In this document: piece by piece, positions 51,358-60,352 of the stretch
Position numbering within the stretch: position 1 is the first letter of the stretch
Layout: each line of letters begins with the position of its first letter
Source: Bacteroidota bacterium
GTDB taxonomy: Bacteria; Bacteroidota; Bacteroidia; Chitinophagales; Chitinophagaceae
Direction of reading: 5' to 3'
Assembly: GCA_013286315.1 (NCBI GenBank)
Contig: JABDFX010000002.1
Location: forward strand, 666 to 64,665
Length of the DNA stretch: 64,000 nt
Made by a program: the position numbers and the translations under genes
The notes under the pieces: model-generated
What the model saw: the letters and a program-made list of their open reading frames with translations, nothing else
Told to the model about the DNA's origin: nothing
Database searches by the model: none

Positions 51358-51897
51358 ATGTTTACAGAAAAAAAATGGTATGCTGTGTACACAAAATCCC
51401 GTTGTGAAAAAAAAGTTGCCCAGCAATTATCCCAAAAGGGTATTGAACATTACTGTCCCCTGAATAAGGTTCAAAAACAATGGAGCGATAGAAAAAAAAT
51501 AATTTTTGAACCGCTCTTCAATTCTTATGTATTCGTGCGTATAACCCCGGAAGAGCAACTGGCTGTTCGTCAGACCAGCGGCATCTTAAATTTTGTTTAC
51601 TGGCTTTCCAAGCCGGCCATTATACGAAACGACGAAATTGATATCATAAAACAATTTCTGAACGAGCATTCATTTGTCAAACTGGAAAAAGTAAAAGTCA
51701 ACTTAAATGATCTGGCAAGGATCATTGGGGGACCCTTTATGGAGCAGGAGGGCCAGGTGGTATCAATCAAAAATAAAAAAGTAAAAATTCTTCTGCCCTC
51801 TCTGGGATATCAGATGTACGTTGAAATTGAAACCGCAAGAATACAGATCATCAAGGAAACCGCTTCCCGGTACAGGCAGGAACTCTGGGCCCATTAG
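51358..51897 (+). CDS. UpxY-like NusG-family antiterminator (copy 2)
   Basis: The 179-residue paralogue of the protein at 48869 shares the layout and much sequence (EKKWYAVYTKSRCEKKVAQ, then EHYCPLNKV, VRQTSGILNFVYWL and LPSLGYQMY). NGN domain about 5-105, KOW-like domain about 125-172. It heads the transcription unit that runs into the Wza-, Wzc- and glycosyltransferase-like genes, with a 574-base leader before it and 162 bases to the next gene. It should keep RNA polymerase going through this long operon. Having two such genes on the same strand 2.5 kb apart suggests two adjacent control units, or a duplication. Confidence 0.9.
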   Translation: MFTEKKWYAVYTKSRCEKKVAQQLSQKGIEHYCPLNKVQKQWSDRKKIIFEPLFNSYVFVRITPEEQLAVRQTSGILNFVYWLSKPAIIRNDEIDIIKQFLNEHSFVKLEKVKVNLNDLARIIGGPFMEQEGQVVSIKNKKVKILLPSLGYQMYVEIETARIQIIKETASRYRQELWAH

Positions 51898-52059
51898 CGA
51901 AGTATTTCGACTTTAAATTTTATTAAATTCTTACGGATATAATAAAGGTATAACTGTCATTCCATCAGGAGACGGTTATAAACCATAAGGTCATGATTTT
52001 TTCGCAAGAAATGCAATGACCGCCGAACGTTCATTTTCCCTTATTTCGAAATAACAAAA

Positions 52060-52848
52060 ATGACAAAATACATAACATTCGTCATATCCTTTTTTTTAAT
52101 CGGACTGATCTGTTCCTGCGATACGACCAGAAAAATCAATGCGGATAACTACATCTATTTTCGGAAGGGCTCCGATACGGTCATTGCTCCCATTCAATCT
52201 ACGATCATACAGTCAGGGGACATAATCAGTATTCATGTATTCAGCAGTACTGCAAATCAGGAACAGGCAGCGGTTTTCAATATACCTAATGCTGATAAAT
52301 CCAATTCCCTGGCCAGTTACCAGGTAAACGAAACAGGGAATATTGAGATGCCGATTATTGGTTCAGTAAAAGCTGCAGGTCTTACGACAAATCAGTTGCA
52401 GGACGGATTGGTTAAAAAGCTGACAAACTATGTTAAAAACCCATCTGTCATTGTAAATTTTCTCGACTTCAATATCAATGTTCTCGGTGAGGTACACAAA
52501 CCCGGCTTACAGAAATTTTCAGCTGACAGGGTGACGGTTATAGATGCCATCGGATCAGCAGGCGATCTCACAGACTACGGAGAACGACAGGACATCATTG
52601 TCATCCGCGAGGAAAACGGAAAAAAGGTTTATCATTCCATTGATTTGACCAACCGGAATTTCTTACAATCCACGGTTTATCTCTTACAGCCCAATGATAT
52701 CGTATACGTAAAACCGAACGCCAATAAGTTAAAGGATTTAAGCGCAAACCCGGATGCACAACGCAAAACCGGCATCATTCTTTCCGTCATCGGAATCCTT
52801 GTCAGTGTCGCCAGCGTGGTTGTTATTGCAATAGAATATAAGCATTAA
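52060..52848 (+). CDS. Polysaccharide export lipoprotein (Wza-like)
   Basis: The 262-residue protein has a lipoprotein signal peptide with the lipobox cysteine at about residue 20 (GLICSC). A polysaccharide-export domain (about 45-130) and a SLBB domain (about 140-215) follow. The last 25 residues (about 232-258) form a hydrophobic helix that would span the outer membrane. It is shorter than E. coli Wza (about 380) because it has fewer SLBB repeats, the usual Bacteroidota form. It should form the export channel and works with the Wzc-like protein encoded three bases downstream. Confidence 0.93.
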   Translation: MTKYITFVISFFLIGLICSCDTTRKINADNYIYFRKGSDTVIAPIQSTIIQSGDIISIHVFSSTANQEQAAVFNIPNADKSNSLASYQVNETGNIEMPIIGSVKAAGLTTNQLQDGLVKKLTNYVKNPSVIVNFLDFNINVLGEVHKPGLQKFSADRVTVIDAIGSAGDLTDYGERQDIIVIREENGKKVYHSIDLTNRNFLQSTVYLLQPNDIVYVKPNANKLKDLSANPDAQRKTGIILSVIGILVSVASVVVIAIEYKH

Positions 52849-52851
52849 TTT

Positions 52852-55155
52852 ATGGAAGACTTCGAGCCGGATATTTTTAATGAAGATCATAGTACCGTAA
52901 CCGTTAAGGACAGGTTATCAAAATACTTTCGTAACTGGCCCGTATTCCTGATTTCACTGGGCATATGCCTGGCCGCCGGCATTTACTATTTCCTTTATAC
53001 GGCCCCGAAATATCTGGCAACCACTTCGCTTATGGTTTTGGGCACCAAAGAAAATAACTCTGCCAATTCTTCGGATGTGATTGGGGATGCGCTCAAAGGA
53101 AAACACGAAGTAAATCTGAACAATGAAATATTGTTATTAAGTTCGGCCAAACTGATGGAGCGAACCGTGCTCAAATATGGGTTCAATGTTTTCAATTTTC
53201 ATAAAGGTAGAATATTAAATATAGAACTCTATAAAGATGTACCATTCATCCTGAGCGCCAAAAAAATCACCAATAACAATTTTAAGCTCAGCTTAAAAAT
53301 TAAAAATATCAGCGACACTGGTGGTTATTTCAGCCTGGGAACTAATAACCCGGCGGGTTCATATCCTTTTAAATGGGGAATTCCTTTTAGCATCGGCGGA
53401 CAGATTTTTACACTTGATTCTTTAGGCAAAATAAATTGCGACAAACCTGAAGAGTATATTGTTCAATGGCGGCCGGTACACGAAGTAGCTAACGAATTGT
53501 CTAAAGTTTTGTCTGTTAAAGCCTTCGACCCTAATTCAAACGTGATTCAGCTTTCCCTGGTTACAGGTAATCTTCAAAAAGGCGTAGATATTCTGAACGA
53601 TCTTTTTGACGAATTCAATTTATCTGATGTGGACGATCGAAATAATCTTTCAAAATCTACTGTTCAGTTTATCGACAACAGGCTTCTAAGTATCACGGGA
53701 GAATTAAAAGGAGTCGAAGAAAACCTGGAAGGTTATCAGGGAAATAATGAAATAGTAGATTTAAAGGGTCAATCCACCCAGTCCCTGGAGAATTCAAACT
53801 CGGTTTCCAAAACCATTAATGATATCAATATTCAACTGGGCGTTGTCGACATGATTTCAAACTATTTTTCAAATGCCGGAAACACCGGAAAACTGGTTCC
53901 GTCATCCCTTGGGTTGAATGATGGCACGCTGTCCCTGCTGATTACGCAGTACAACGAGCTGCAATTGAAAAAACAAAGAGAAGCTCCTCTCCTGGCCCCG
54001 AACAGCACCGTTATGCTGGACTTGAACACCCAACTGGCTAATTTAAAAAACAGTATAACGGAAAGCCTGTTTAATATTAAACATAACCTACAAACCCAGC
54101 AAAGCCAATTCCAGGAACAAAAAAACCAATACAAGAATATCCTGTCCTCAATACCACACAATGAAAGAGTTTTGCAGGAGATAAAAAGAAAACAGGGTAT
54201 TACAGAAGGGTTGTATCTATATCTGCTGCAAAAAAGGGAAGAAGCAGCCATATCCAGCACCGCATCGAATGTCGCACACTATAAACAGCTGGATGCTGCA
54301 ACCGGAGAGGGACCGGTTGAACCAAACCTAAGAAATACACTGATATCCACCATACTTCTTGGTTTGGCCATCGGCTTCATTTGGATCTATGTTAAGGACC
54401 TGATAAATGATAAAATAAATGGCGTAAATGACATTAAAAAAAGAACGTCTCTAAAAATTGTCGGAGAAATAAGTCAGCTTCCTAAAAAGAAAAAGTCTCC
54501 CATTGCCGTCCTGGGCCGGACGCTTGCCGGAGAGGAATTCCGGGTTCTGCGTACGAATATTTCTTTTTTAGCCAAATATCATGGCAAAAAAACGATCCTT
54601 GTCAGTTCCACGATGAGCGGGGAAGGCAAGTCGTTCATAAGCCTGAATTTAGCAGCCGTTTGTGCCATACCGGGTAAAAAAGTAGCGCTACTCGAATTCG
54701 ATATAAGAAATCCTTCGATCGCAAAACAACTTTCAGTGGACAGCGGCAAAGGAATTACCAATTTTCTGATGGGAGATATCACCCGACTGCAGGACATCCG
54801 CCGTGAAATTCCGGATATACCAACGCTTCACATATACCCCTGCGGACCCTTACCCAGTAATGCCGCGGATTTGTTATTGAATGAAAGATTCCACGTGTTG
54901 TTTGAATCTTTGAGAGCAGCCTATGATTTTATCATTGTTGATTCTCCACCCGCCGGGCTGGTAAGCGACCCGTTTATTCTCGGGCGGTATAGTGATGTTG
55001 TTCTATATATTGTCCGTCATCAAAAGACATCGAAAAAAGACCTAACTCTTATAAATGATATAGTGGCTAATAAGACCCTGAGTAATGTTTTCCTGGTGTT
55101 GAATGATGAGCCGCTCGGTGAAAAATATAAAAAAGGCAGCTATTATTATCGTTGA
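52852..55155 (+). CDS. Wzc-like polysaccharide co-polymerase and tyrosine autokinase
   Basis: The 767-residue inner-membrane protein has helix one at about 33-50, a long periplasmic Wzz-type domain with coiled coil (about 60-480), helix two at about 495-515 and a cytoplasmic BY-kinase domain (about 560-760). Walker A is SGEGKS at 589-594 and Walker B FIIVDSPP contains Asp697. Walker A' reads LLEFDIR: the first acidic residue is Glu where most BY-kinases have Asp, while Asp617 is kept. The C-terminal tyrosine cluster is short (YYY at 764-766). It controls chain length and export with the Wza-like partner three bases upstream. Confidence 0.94.
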   Translation: MEDFEPDIFNEDHSTVTVKDRLSKYFRNWPVFLISLGICLAAGIYYFLYTAPKYLATTSLMVLGTKENNSANSSDVIGDALKGKHEVNLNNEILLLSSAKLMERTVLKYGFNVFNFHKGRILNIELYKDVPFILSAKKITNNNFKLSLKIKNISDTGGYFSLGTNNPAGSYPFKWGIPFSIGGQIFTLDSLGKINCDKPEEYIVQWRPVHEVANELSKVLSVKAFDPNSNVIQLSLVTGNLQKGVDILNDLFDEFNLSDVDDRNNLSKSTVQFIDNRLLSITGELKGVEENLEGYQGNNEIVDLKGQSTQSLENSNSVSKTINDINIQLGVVDMISNYFSNAGNTGKLVPSSLGLNDGTLSLLITQYNELQLKKQREAPLLAPNSTVMLDLNTQLANLKNSITESLFNIKHNLQTQQSQFQEQKNQYKNILSSIPHNERVLQEIKRKQGITEGLYLYLLQKREEAAISSTASNVAHYKQLDAATGEGPVEPNLRNTLISTILLGLAIGFIWIYVKDLINDKINGVNDIKKRTSLKIVGEISQLPKKKKSPIAVLGRTLAGEEFRVLRTNISFLAKYHGKKTILVSSTMSGEGKSFISLNLAAVCAIPGKKVALLEFDIRNPSIAKQLSVDSGKGITNFLMGDITRLQDIRREIPDIPTLHIYPCGPLPSNAADLLLNERFHVLFESLRAAYDFIIVDSPPAGLVSDPFILGRYSDVVLYIVRHQKTSKKDLTLINDIVANKTLSNVFLVLNDEPLGEKYKKGSYYYR

Positions 55156-55216
55156 TGAAATCTTTTTGAACGGTGAAAGGTTTCCAGAAGAACCACAAAA
55201 ATAAAAAGCAAGAGAA

Positions 55217-56551
55217 TTGGCTGAAAAGTTTCCGTCACCCGCAATACCGGGCGTTATAAAATCTCGGTTCCACCAGGTACTGTCGAATCCAAAACATGCC
55301 AGGATTTTTCACTGGGGCAGAATATTAACGATAACCGGTGGAGCGCAGGTCATCGTTCAGGGATTGGGAATAGTATCCGGAATTTTAGTGCTCTGGTTAT
55401 TGCCAACCAAGGAATATGCTTGGTATACGGTGGTCAATACAATGTTGGGAACCATGTTGATTCTGGCAGACAGCGGCATTTCTTTTGGTGTTATGTCAGA
55501 AGGAGCGAAGGTTTGGCAGAACAAGAATAAGCTGGGCGCCGTACTTGCCACAGGACTCCATCTCCGGAAAAAATTCGCTATCGGCAGTTTGTCCGTGTCC
55601 TTACCCATATTATGCTACCTCTTATTCCATCACGGCGCAGGTTGGATTACCATACTGCTAATTTCTGCATCTCTGGTACCCGCATTTTATGCTTCACTGT
55701 CCGATACGCTGCTGGAAATCGTCCCCAAGCTTCACCAGGACATAATACCGTTACAAAAAAATCAAGTGACTGTAAGCATTGGCAGGCTGGTAATCAGCGG
55801 GCTAACGCTTTTCATATTTCCCTTTGCATATGTGGCCGTTCTGGCAAACGGTATTCCCCGCATGTTTGGAAATATACGCATGTACAAGATTGCTCATGCT
55901 TTTGCTGATGAAAATCAGCGAACGGATGTTAATATCCAGACTAAAATATTAAAAGTGGTACGGCGAAGCATGCCCGAAAATATTTATTTCTGTATTTCTG
56001 GGCAATTAACGATCTGGCTGATCTCCATTTTTGGTAATACCACCTCAGTTGCTGAAGTTGGAGCACTTGGAAGGCTGGCATTGGCCATGAATATTTTTAC
56101 AATTATACTTTCAACAGTTGTCATTCCGCGTTATGCCAAGCTCGCAGAAAACAAAAACATTCTGCTGAAACGTCAACTGCAAATTTTCGGATGTATGATG
56201 GCTGTTTGCATTTTTATTATTTCCATAACCTGGTTGATACCGCATCAGATACTCTCCATTCTGGGAAATCATTATGAAAACCTGGACATACATTTATTGT
56301 TTTTGGCCATCTACGGTAGTTGTATGAATTTACTGGTAGGTTGCATATATTTAATGTACACCAGCAGGGGATGGATTATTAACCCTGTATTGTCCATCTC
56401 GATCAGTATCATTTCCACAATCATTGCTTTCTATCTTTTTGATATTTCTTCAATCAAAGGGGTCTTACTATTAAATATTTTCTTGTCTTCCATCCAACTT
56501 GTATTTCAGGGTGGTTATAGTATCAGGAAATCAATGAGGGTGCACTCATAG
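55217..56551 (+). CDS. Polytopic membrane protein, flippase-like (Wzx candidate)
   Basis: The 444-residue protein has about 12 membrane helices and resembles the oligosaccharide flippase family in overall pattern, though less clearly than the 45004 gene. Start: an in-frame TAA at 55202 and the lack of ATG before codon 75 make the TTG at 55217 the best choice. Because it sits directly behind the Wzc-like gene, it is the more likely flippase for this cluster's repeat unit. The next gene begins 24 bases downstream. A transporter of other lipid-linked intermediates is the alternative. Confidence 0.8.
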   Translation: MAEKFPSPAIPGVIKSRFHQVLSNPKHARIFHWGRILTITGGAQVIVQGLGIVSGILVLWLLPTKEYAWYTVVNTMLGTMLILADSGISFGVMSEGAKVWQNKNKLGAVLATGLHLRKKFAIGSLSVSLPILCYLLFHHGAGWITILLISASLVPAFYASLSDTLLEIVPKLHQDIIPLQKNQVTVSIGRLVISGLTLFIFPFAYVAVLANGIPRMFGNIRMYKIAHAFADENQRTDVNIQTKILKVVRRSMPENIYFCISGQLTIWLISIFGNTTSVAEVGALGRLALAMNIFTIILSTVVIPRYAKLAENKNILLKRQLQIFGCMMAVCIFIISITWLIPHQILSILGNHYENLDIHLLFLAIYGSCMNLLVGCIYLMYTSRGWIINPVLSISISIISTIIAFYLFDISSIKGVLLLNIFLSSIQLVFQGGYSIRKSMRVHS

Positions 56552-56575
56552 CGATAAAAATATAATTCAGCCTAT

Positions 56576-57148
56576 ATGTCTTTTTTTTTGCAACAAAGCA
56601 TATTTGTTTTACGCTACCGGTATTTCAGAAAGTTTAATGGTATTCTTCGTAAAATATATTATTCAAGCCTTGGTATGAAAATCGGGAATGGCACGTATCT
56701 GCCCAAAACTTTTGTAACGTGGCCTCATCAGGTTCAAATCGGCAACAAGTGCACACTGGAGAGAGGCGTCTATTTTAAATATGACGGAATTTGGAATAAA
56801 AGCAGGTCTATTCAGATAAGTGACAATGTTTTTATTGGAACCGGCACTGAATTTAATGTTGCAATGGGTATTCGAATCGGAAACAATTCGCTGATCGGCT
56901 CCGGTTGCAAATTTATTGATCACGATCACGGAATTCAATTAGACACTTTAATCAGAACCCAACATGCGCCGGCAAATGAAATAACCATCGGCGAGGATGT
57001 ATGGATCGGTAGTAATGTGACCGTGCTCAAAGGTGTGCATATTGGAAACGGTGCCATTGTAGCGGCGGGCGCTGTAGTAAATAAGACCATTTCTCCCTTT
57101 GAGATATGGGCAGGAATTCCTGCAAAGAAAATTGGCAACCGATCGTAA
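56576..57148 (+). CDS. Hexapeptide-repeat acyltransferase (copy 1)
   Basis: The 190-residue left-handed beta-helix protein shows hexapeptide repeats such as IGNKCT, ISDNVFIGTG, IGNNSLIGSG, IGEDVWIGSNVTV and IGNGAIVAAGAVV (about 50-180). The likely catalytic His lies in FIDHDHGI (about 113-120), in the position used by maltose/galactoside/NodL-type acetyltransferases. It probably O- or N-acetylates a sugar of the repeat unit in the cytoplasm, with acetyl-CoA as donor. The N-terminal 35 residues are hydrophobic and basic and may associate with the membrane. It is part of the EPS operon. Confidence 0.9.
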   Translation: MSFFLQQSIFVLRYRYFRKFNGILRKIYYSSLGMKIGNGTYLPKTFVTWPHQVQIGNKCTLERGVYFKYDGIWNKSRSIQISDNVFIGTGTEFNVAMGIRIGNNSLIGSGCKFIDHDHGIQLDTLIRTQHAPANEITIGEDVWIGSNVTVLKGVHIGNGAIVAAGAVVNKTISPFEIWAGIPAKKIGNRS

Positions 57149-57215
57149 GACATTTTTTCAACACCTGTATTTCAATGCCAATCAAATCACCCAAACCAAA
57201 AAAGATCGTTAAATC

Positions 57216-58352
57216 GTGAAGGTCGTTTTTCTTTGCGGCTCTCTTGAACCTGGTCATGATGGGGTGGGTGACTATACGAGGCGACTTGCGGGTGAACTCA
57301 AAAGACAGGGAAAGCAGATCTTTATGATTGCTATTAATGAAAGGAACCTTACAGGATTATATGTTCAGGGAGAACAGGAATCTGAAGGAACGGCAATTCC
57401 TGTATTGCGAATTTCCGGCAGGATAAATTATCGAAAGAGATTGCAGGTTGCAAAGCAATGGATCGATGCCGTGGATCCTGACTGGCTCAGTTTACAATAC
57501 GTACCATTTAGTTTTCACCCAAAAGGCGCACATATATTCCTGGGCAGATTCCTTCGAAGATTGGGCCGTCACCGCAGATGGCATATCATGTTCCATGAAT
57601 TGTGGACGGGAATGGATAAAGAATCATCCAAAAAGCACTATTGGTTGGGGAAAATTCATCGTTTACTTATTAAATCATTGATCAATACGCTTAATCCTGC
57701 AGTTATTCATACACACACACATGTGTATCTCGAGAAAATTGCAGGATTGGGATATAAAGCAAACTACCTGCCGCTGTTTTCAAATATCCCTTTCTTTGAA
57801 CAGGAAAGCACTTCAAATCCTGACGATATAAATATTAATCGTGAAAATAAGTTGCTCTTTGTTTTATTTGGCGGTATACATCGCAATGCACCAGTCGCTC
57901 AGCTTGCAAGTGACCTTGTCCGTTACGAAAAGTCAAATAAAACCAGGGTCCTTTTGATAATCATCGGTCGAAATGGACCGATGCAAAAACAATGGACTTC
58001 GATATGGGCCTTAAATGGTCTTGAACTTGTACTAATGGGTGAACAATCTCCCATGATGATTTCAAAGATTCTTCATAGCGCCAGCATTGGAATTTCTACC
58101 ACCCCTATTCAACTGGCGGAGAAAAGCGGAAGTGTCGCCGCCATGCGTGAACATCAGTTACCTGTTCTTTGTGTATCGCGTACATGGAAGGCCAGAGGTA
58201 TAAAAAATCCCGAACCTCCTGAAAGTATTGTGGAATATAAAAGTGGTAAACTTGAAGAATGCCTCGCAAAGGCATTTAAAGGCAAATACGCATTTAATAA
58301 GATCACGGAAGTTTCCCATTCTCTTTCTGATGCATTAACAAGTTGCAGGTAA
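57216..58352 (+). CDS. GT-B glycosyltransferase
   Basis: The 378-residue protein starts with GTG at 57216 (MKVVFLCGSLEPGHDGVGDY), a typical GT4-like N-terminal Rossmann start with a Gly-rich loop. The C-terminal Rossmann domain (about 205-360) has LLFVLFGGIHRNAPV and IIGRNGPMQKQW, but the usual ExFGxxxxEA motif is replaced by ISTTPIQLAEKSGSVAAMRE (about 289-308). Donor and acceptor sugars are unknown. It ends with TAATG, overlapping the start of the next gene by one base, which shows translational coupling. Confidence 0.83.
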   Translation: MKVVFLCGSLEPGHDGVGDYTRRLAGELKRQGKQIFMIAINERNLTGLYVQGEQESEGTAIPVLRISGRINYRKRLQVAKQWIDAVDPDWLSLQYVPFSFHPKGAHIFLGRFLRRLGRHRRWHIMFHELWTGMDKESSKKHYWLGKIHRLLIKSLINTLNPAVIHTHTHVYLEKIAGLGYKANYLPLFSNIPFFEQESTSNPDDININRENKLLFVLFGGIHRNAPVAQLASDLVRYEKSNKTRVLLIIIGRNGPMQKQWTSIWALNGLELVLMGEQSPMMISKILHSASIGISTTPIQLAEKSGSVAAMREHQLPVLCVSRTWKARGIKNPEPPESIVEYKSGKLEECLAKAFKGKYAFNKITEVSHSLSDALTSCR

Positions 58353-58945
58353 TGGCGAATCTCAGATATTTATGGCGTCACAGAGCAAAATTTCCAATCA
58401 GATCAAAAAATTTTTATCGGGCCTGGGGAAAACGAATGCTTTCATTTCCCCAGTTGTTGGTGAGCAACCGGCATCGCAGGCTGCTAAAAAGAAAAGGAGC
58501 CAATATCGATGGCTCAGCTGAAATCGGACAAGTCTCTGTTCAGGGAAAAAGAAAACTGTTGACAATAGGAGCATTTTCTTTTCTCGGTCGCGTAACGATT
58601 GCTTTGCATGATGAGGTGAAAATCGGGAACAGGGTTTGTATAAATGACGATGTCAACATCCTGACAGCATCTCATGACGTTTCAGATCCTGAATGGCAAC
58701 ACGTCAAGGGCAGAATTGAGATAGAAGACTATGTCTGGATTGGCACAGGCGCCATGATTCTTCCGGGTGTTAGCCTGGGTCGGGGTTGTGTGGTGGGTGC
58801 AAGAGCCGTCGTTTCAAAATCTGTGGCACCCGGTGCAATCGTCGTGGGTAACCCGGCGAAAGTGGTTCCAAAAAAAAGGGTTGACCAATTAAACTATAAT
58901 CCCTGCGAATTTCTGGCATTCAATCGATGCTGGTTAATCGGATAA
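58352..58945 (+). CDS. Hexapeptide-repeat acyltransferase (copy 2)
   Basis: The start is the ATG at 58352, which shares one base with the stop of the upstream gene; 197 residues. The beta-helix repeats run from about 55 to 180 (IGQVSV, IGAFSFLGRVTI, IGNRVCINDDVNI, IEDYVWIGTGAMILPG, LGRGCVVGARAVV). The active His is in ILTASHDV (about 107). It is a colanic-acid/WcaF-like acetyltransferase type and is distinct in sequence from the copy at 56576, so a different acceptor is likely. The EPS operon continues downstream after a gap of 48 bases. Confidence 0.9.
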   Translation: MANLRYLWRHRAKFPIRSKNFYRAWGKRMLSFPQLLVSNRHRRLLKRKGANIDGSAEIGQVSVQGKRKLLTIGAFSFLGRVTIALHDEVKIGNRVCINDDVNILTASHDVSDPEWQHVKGRIEIEDYVWIGTGAMILPGVSLGRGCVVGARAVVSKSVAPGAIVVGNPAKVVPKKRVDQLNYNPCEFLAFNRCWLIG

Positions 58946-58993
58946 AAGATTTGCTATTATTTTAATCGGGAACTTTTGAACCAGCCGTTCAAT

Positions 58994-60235
58994 ATGAAAT
59001 TAATTTTAACTCATCCCACAGGCAATGCAAATGTCCGGGCAACGGCGGAGGGCCTGCTGCAGGCGGATTTATTGTCTGATTTTTATACTTCTGTCGCCTC
59101 TTTTCCCGGAACATTATTAGACCGGCTCGGGGGCATTCATTTATTTTCCGAGATCAGGCGACGTCGTTTTAATCCAAATCTCCGGCCTTTTACCAGAGTA
59201 TGGCCCTGGCGTGAAGTTGGACGAATACTGACATCAAAAGCCGGCATTGTCAGCCTGAACCGGCACGAAACTGGATATTTTTCTTTGGATGCTGTATACC
59301 AAAATATAGATAAGAAAGTGGCAGCGGACCTGAAAAGCGCCGCTTCGAGAGGAGTAGAGGCCGTATATCATTATGAAGATGGAAGTTTGTTTACTTTCAG
59401 CCAGGCAAAAAAAATAGGACTCAAATGTTTTTATGATCTTCCGATCGGATATTGGAGGGCTGCTTTGAAACTATTAAAAGGCGAACGTGAACGATTTCCC
59501 GACTGGGCTGTCACACTTACTAATTTTGAAGACTCCGAAGAAAAACTGAATCGTAAAGATGAGGAATTGAGTCTGGCTGATGTGATCATCGTGGCAAGTA
59601 CTTTTACCGCCACCACCCTGCTCGATTATCCTGGAATATTGCCGCCGATTGAAGTGATTCCTTATGGCTTTCCGCCGGTTTGCTCAAACAGGGAATTTGC
59701 TCCGGCATCAGGCCATCGCCGGTTGAAAATTTTATTTGTAGGAGGTCTTTCCCAAAGAAAAGGAATCGCGGACCTTTTTGCGGTAGCAGAAGAACTGGAG
59801 CATCACATTGAGTTAACGGTCGTAGGATGTAAAGCTGTTGAGGAATGTCATGCACTGAATATCGCTTTAACCAAACATACATGGATACCCAGTCTGCCGC
59901 ATACAGATATTTTAAAACTCATGCGACAACACGACGTGCTGATTTTTCCTTCGCTTTTTGAGGGATTTGGTTTGGTAATCTCCGAGGCGATGTCACAGGG
60001 AACGCCGGTAATTACTACCGAAAGAACAGCCGGTCCGGACCTGATTACCAATAACCAAAATGGCTGGCTGATACGGGCCGGTGCAAGAGATGAGTTGCGG
60101 ACAAGCATTGAAAATCTTCTTACGAATCCGTCTGTTATAAGATCAAATGGCAAAGCCGCAATGGAGACTGCCAGGTCAAGGCCATGGAATATGTACGGAA
60201 AGGATATAACAAAAGCGATTATCAAATATTTATGA
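58994..60235 (+). CDS. GT4-family glycosyltransferase
   Basis: The ATG at 58994 (MKLILTHPTGNANVRATA) gives 413 residues; a TTG six codons earlier is less likely. GT-B fold: N-terminal acceptor domain (about 1-215) and C-terminal donor domain with LKILFVGGLSQRKGI (about 240-254) and the GT4 signature FPSLFEGFGLVISEAMSQG (about 318-336), whose Glu residues contact the nucleotide sugar. It transfers a sugar from a nucleotide donor to the growing lipid-linked unit; the sugar is unknown. Confidence 0.92.
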   Translation: MKLILTHPTGNANVRATAEGLLQADLLSDFYTSVASFPGTLLDRLGGIHLFSEIRRRRFNPNLRPFTRVWPWREVGRILTSKAGIVSLNRHETGYFSLDAVYQNIDKKVAADLKSAASRGVEAVYHYEDGSLFTFSQAKKIGLKCFYDLPIGYWRAALKLLKGERERFPDWAVTLTNFEDSEEKLNRKDEELSLADVIIVASTFTATTLLDYPGILPPIEVIPYGFPPVCSNREFAPASGHRRLKILFVGGLSQRKGIADLFAVAEELEHHIELTVVGCKAVEECHALNIALTKHTWIPSLPHTDILKLMRQHDVLIFPSLFEGFGLVISEAMSQGTPVITTERTAGPDLITNNQNGWLIRAGARDELRTSIENLLTNPSVIRSNGKAAMETARSRPWNMYGKDITKAIIKYL

Positions 60236-60352
60236 AATAACTGCTGGATCTATCCGGCAATAACTTTTTAAAAAACGAAAATCAACAAGAGATATACGTA
60301 TTTAAAAACAGGGATCTGGATTTACCTTTTTCTATTAATTTTTGAAGGTGCA

